Assembly (NCBI GenBank): GCA_003566215.1
Contig: PXEJ01000251.1
Span: forward strand, 1-7,182
DNA from: Cyanobacteria bacterium T3Sed10_376R1m
GTDB lineage: Bacteria > Cyanobacteriota > Cyanobacteriia > Cyanobacteriales > Cyanobacteriaceae
Direction: 5' to 3'
Length of the DNA: 7,182 bases
The first letter of the stretch is position 1, and every line of letters begins with the position of its first letter. Shown here piece after piece: positions 5,916 through 7,182 of this stretch. The position numbers were made by a program, and so were the translations under genes. Below the pieces are notes generated by a model. It was given only the letters and a program-made list of their open reading frames with translations, had not been told where the DNA came from and did not search any database.

Positions 5916-6350
5916 ATGAAAATTACTATCTTAATCTTATCCTTTTTAAGTTTTGCTTTAGTAGGTTGCGATAGGGAGACTTTGGAAGGATTAAATATTA
6001 AAATTAACGCCGATATTAATTCTGATTATAAAAATAATAATGAAGAATTAAAAACTGATAGTCAATCTGCTTCTAGTACCAATAATGATAATTCTGAAAC
6101 CCCCTCGAGTGATTCTACTAATGATAGTAGTAATAGTAAAATTGTAACTAATAATAGTGTTAGTGATCCTGATGTACCAATGCCTTTTAGAACCATCGCT
6201 GATTGTAGCCCATCTGGCATTACTATGAAAACAAATGAAACATATTATGCTAGTCGAGGACAAGTTAAATCTATTAATTCTAAGGATGTCCAAGAGTTAA
6301 AAGAATGGAAAGAAATGTACGGAAAGTTTGAAGCGGAATGTAATAAATAA
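5916..6350 (+). CDS. Small Asn/Ser-rich lipoprotein of unknown function
   Basis: I do not recognise this 144-residue protein. It has a short signal sequence with a type II (lipoprotein) signal: hydrophobic residues 3-17 and lipobox LVGC (15-18), so C18 should be lipidated after cleavage. D19 follows, a residue that in E. coli favours inner-membrane retention; whether that rule holds in cyanobacteria is uncertain. Residues about 36-84 are a low-complexity linker of Ser, Asn, Asp, Thr and Glu, encoded partly by AAT/AGT-like triplets that could vary in length by slippage. A small C-terminal domain (about 85-144) has two cysteines, C97 and C142, which could form a disulfide outside the membrane. 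The start is set by the signal peptide; there is no Shine-Dalgarno. It sits between divergent murJ and a lipid-transport ATPase on the same strand, which hints at an envelope role only by location. Confidence 0.8.
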   Translation: MKITILILSFLSFALVGCDRETLEGLNIKINADINSDYKNNNEELKTDSQSASSTNNDNSETPSSDSTNDSSNSKIVTNNSVSDPDVPMPFRTIADCSPSGITMKTNETYYASRGQVKSINSKDVQELKEWKEMYGKFEAECNK

Positions 6351-6483
6351 TTAGATTGTCATTAATTATTTTAAATATTTGGAACATTAAATTTTAAGAT
6401 TAGTTCAATAGTTATAAATGAATTATTTACACAAAAAATATTTTAAATATATTGTTTTTTAAAATTACCAAATTGTCTTTTAA

Positions 6484-6489
6484 TATAAT
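6484..6489 (+). promoter_or_regulatory. TATAAT box directly upstream of the ABC ATPase start
   Basis: A perfect -10 hexamer ends 6 nt before the ATG at 6496. No -35 match lies at the right distance and no Shine-Dalgarno precedes the gene. If it is used, the transcript would start at or almost at the ATG. The 145-bp gap 6351-6495 is otherwise very AT-rich and shows no clear terminator for the lipoprotein gene, so readthrough from upstream is also possible. Confidence 0.35.
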
Positions 6490-6495
6490 CAATAT

Positions 6496-7182
6496 ATGAG
6501 TCAAAAAAAACCTATTATTCAGCTAAGAGGAATTAAAAAAGCCTTTGGCAAAAATGTAATTTTAAATGGTATTGATCTCGATATTTATGAGGGTGATTCT
6601 TTAGTAATCATTGGTCCTAGTGGTACAGGGAAATCAACAATTTTAAGGTTAATTGCCGGGTTAATGCTCCCTGATGAGGGGGATATTTATGTTCATGGGC
6701 AAAAGCGAGTGGGTTTGATTGATGATCATGATGATTCTATGGCAATTGGTATGGTTTTTCAACAGGCTGCACTATTTGATTCTTTGAATGTTCGGGAAAA
6801 TATTGGTTTTCTTTTGTATCAACATTCAAGACTATCTCCCCAAAGAATAAGTGAAATTGTTGATCAAAGTTTGGAAATGGTGGGATTACCCGGCAAAGGG
6901 GATCTTTTTCCTGCTGAACTTTCGGGGGGAATGCGTAAAAGGGTTAGTTTTGCGAGGGCGATAACTTTTAATCCTGAAGATAATTCCCAGCGTCCGGAAG
7001 TGATTTTGTACGATGAACCTACGGCTGGATTAGATCCTATCGCATCTACTGTCATTGAAGATTTAGTAACGGAGTTGAGTACAACCTATGAAGCGTGTCA
7101 AACTTATGTCATGGTTAGTCACCAAGATAGTACCATTAGAAGGACGGGCGATCGCATTATCTTTTTGTATAATGGGAAAGTA
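6496..7182 (+). CDS. MlaF/TGD3-type lipid transport ABC ATPase, N-terminal part (cut by window edge)
   Basis: This is the ATPase of an MCE-type lipid transporter (Mla in Gram-negatives, TGD1-2-3 in chloroplasts), which moves lipids between envelope membranes. The 229 codons present contain Walker A GPSGTGKS (40-47), Q-loop FQQ (88-90), signature LSGGM (142-146), Walker B with catalytic glutamate VILYDEP (169-175, E174), and H-loop H209. The sequences ALFDSLNVRENI (92-103) and DEPTAGLDPIAST (173-185) are typical of this subfamily. STIRRTGDRIIFLY (212-225) resembles Arabidopsis TGD3 as I remember it, as does a slightly longer link between signature helix and Walker B (about 157-168). The C-terminal tail (usually a few tens of residues) lies beyond the window. 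No MCE or permease gene is visible here. All catalytic motifs are intact. Confidence 0.94.
   Translation, partial: MSQKKPIIQLRGIKKAFGKNVILNGIDLDIYEGDSLVIIGPSGTGKSTILRLIAGLMLPDEGDIYVHGQKRVGLIDDHDDSMAIGMVFQQAALFDSLNVRENIGFLLYQHSRLSPQRISEIVDQSLEMVGLPGKGDLFPAELSGGMRKRVSFARAITFNPEDNSQRPEVILYDEPTAGLDPIASTVIEDLVTELSTTYEACQTYVMVSHQDSTIRRTGDRIIFLYNGKV
7148..7155. repeat. HIP1 octamer GCGATCGC
   Basis: Fifth perfect copy, inside the ABC ATPase gene. Confidence 0.9.

Noticed and set aside
6048..6293. 81-codon open frame on the minus strand
   Set aside because: Antisense to the low-complexity linker of the lipoprotein; its Ile/Thr/Arg-rich sequence is the shadow of the AAT/AGT triplets.
6368..6450. 11-bp direct repeat ATTTTAAATAT (6368-6378 and 6440-6450)
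   Set aside because: Pure A/T in a very A/T-rich gap, so a chance match is likely; not listed as a feature.
6864..7055. 63-codon open frame on the minus strand
   Set aside because: Antisense to the signature and Walker B motifs of the ABC ATPase.

Overview
The window looks like chromosomal DNA of an AT-rich (by eye under 40% GC) cyanobacterium. Four things point there: five perfect copies of the octamer GCGATCGC (HIP1), a cyanobacterial/plant-type carotenoid isomerase CrtH, a MurJ of the cyanobacterial subtype, and a TGD3-like ABC ATPase that matches the chloroplast lipid importer better than proteobacterial MlaF. A low-GC unicellular lineage near Cyanobacterium or Geminocystis is a guess only.

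Layout: positions 1-5650 read leftward (minus strand). From right to left these are murJ (lipid II flippase), a secreted M16 zinc protease, crtH, and the first 114 codons of rplC (ribosomal protein L3), which runs off the left edge. In cyanobacteria rplC heads the large S10/spc ribosomal protein operon. Gaps between these genes are 133, 222 and 335 bp, so they are probably separate transcription units that happen to share a direction. Positions 5651-7182 read rightward: a divergent promoter region with a 13-codon mini-ORF, a small Asn/Ser-rich lipoprotein of unknown function, and the 5' 229 codons of an MlaF/TGD3-type ATPase cut by the right edge.

How the genes relate: MurJ, the periplasmic protease, the lipoprotein and the lipid-transport ATPase all act on the cell envelope, so the right half is a loose envelope neighbourhood. 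crtH (carotenoid synthesis) and rplC (translation) have no evident link to it. No transposase, CRISPR array, tRNA or rRNA is visible.

I do not see a clearly new multi-gene system. The points most worth a second look are the roughly 280-nt structured leader of rplC with a perfect 12-bp palindrome in its promoter spacer, an SD-masking mini-hairpin at the rplC start, the orphan lipoprotein with its mini-ORF and operator-like inverted repeats, near-leaderless starts for both rightward genes, a MurJ lacking several arginines essential in E. coli, and a heptamer tandem array that begins at the murJ stop codon.
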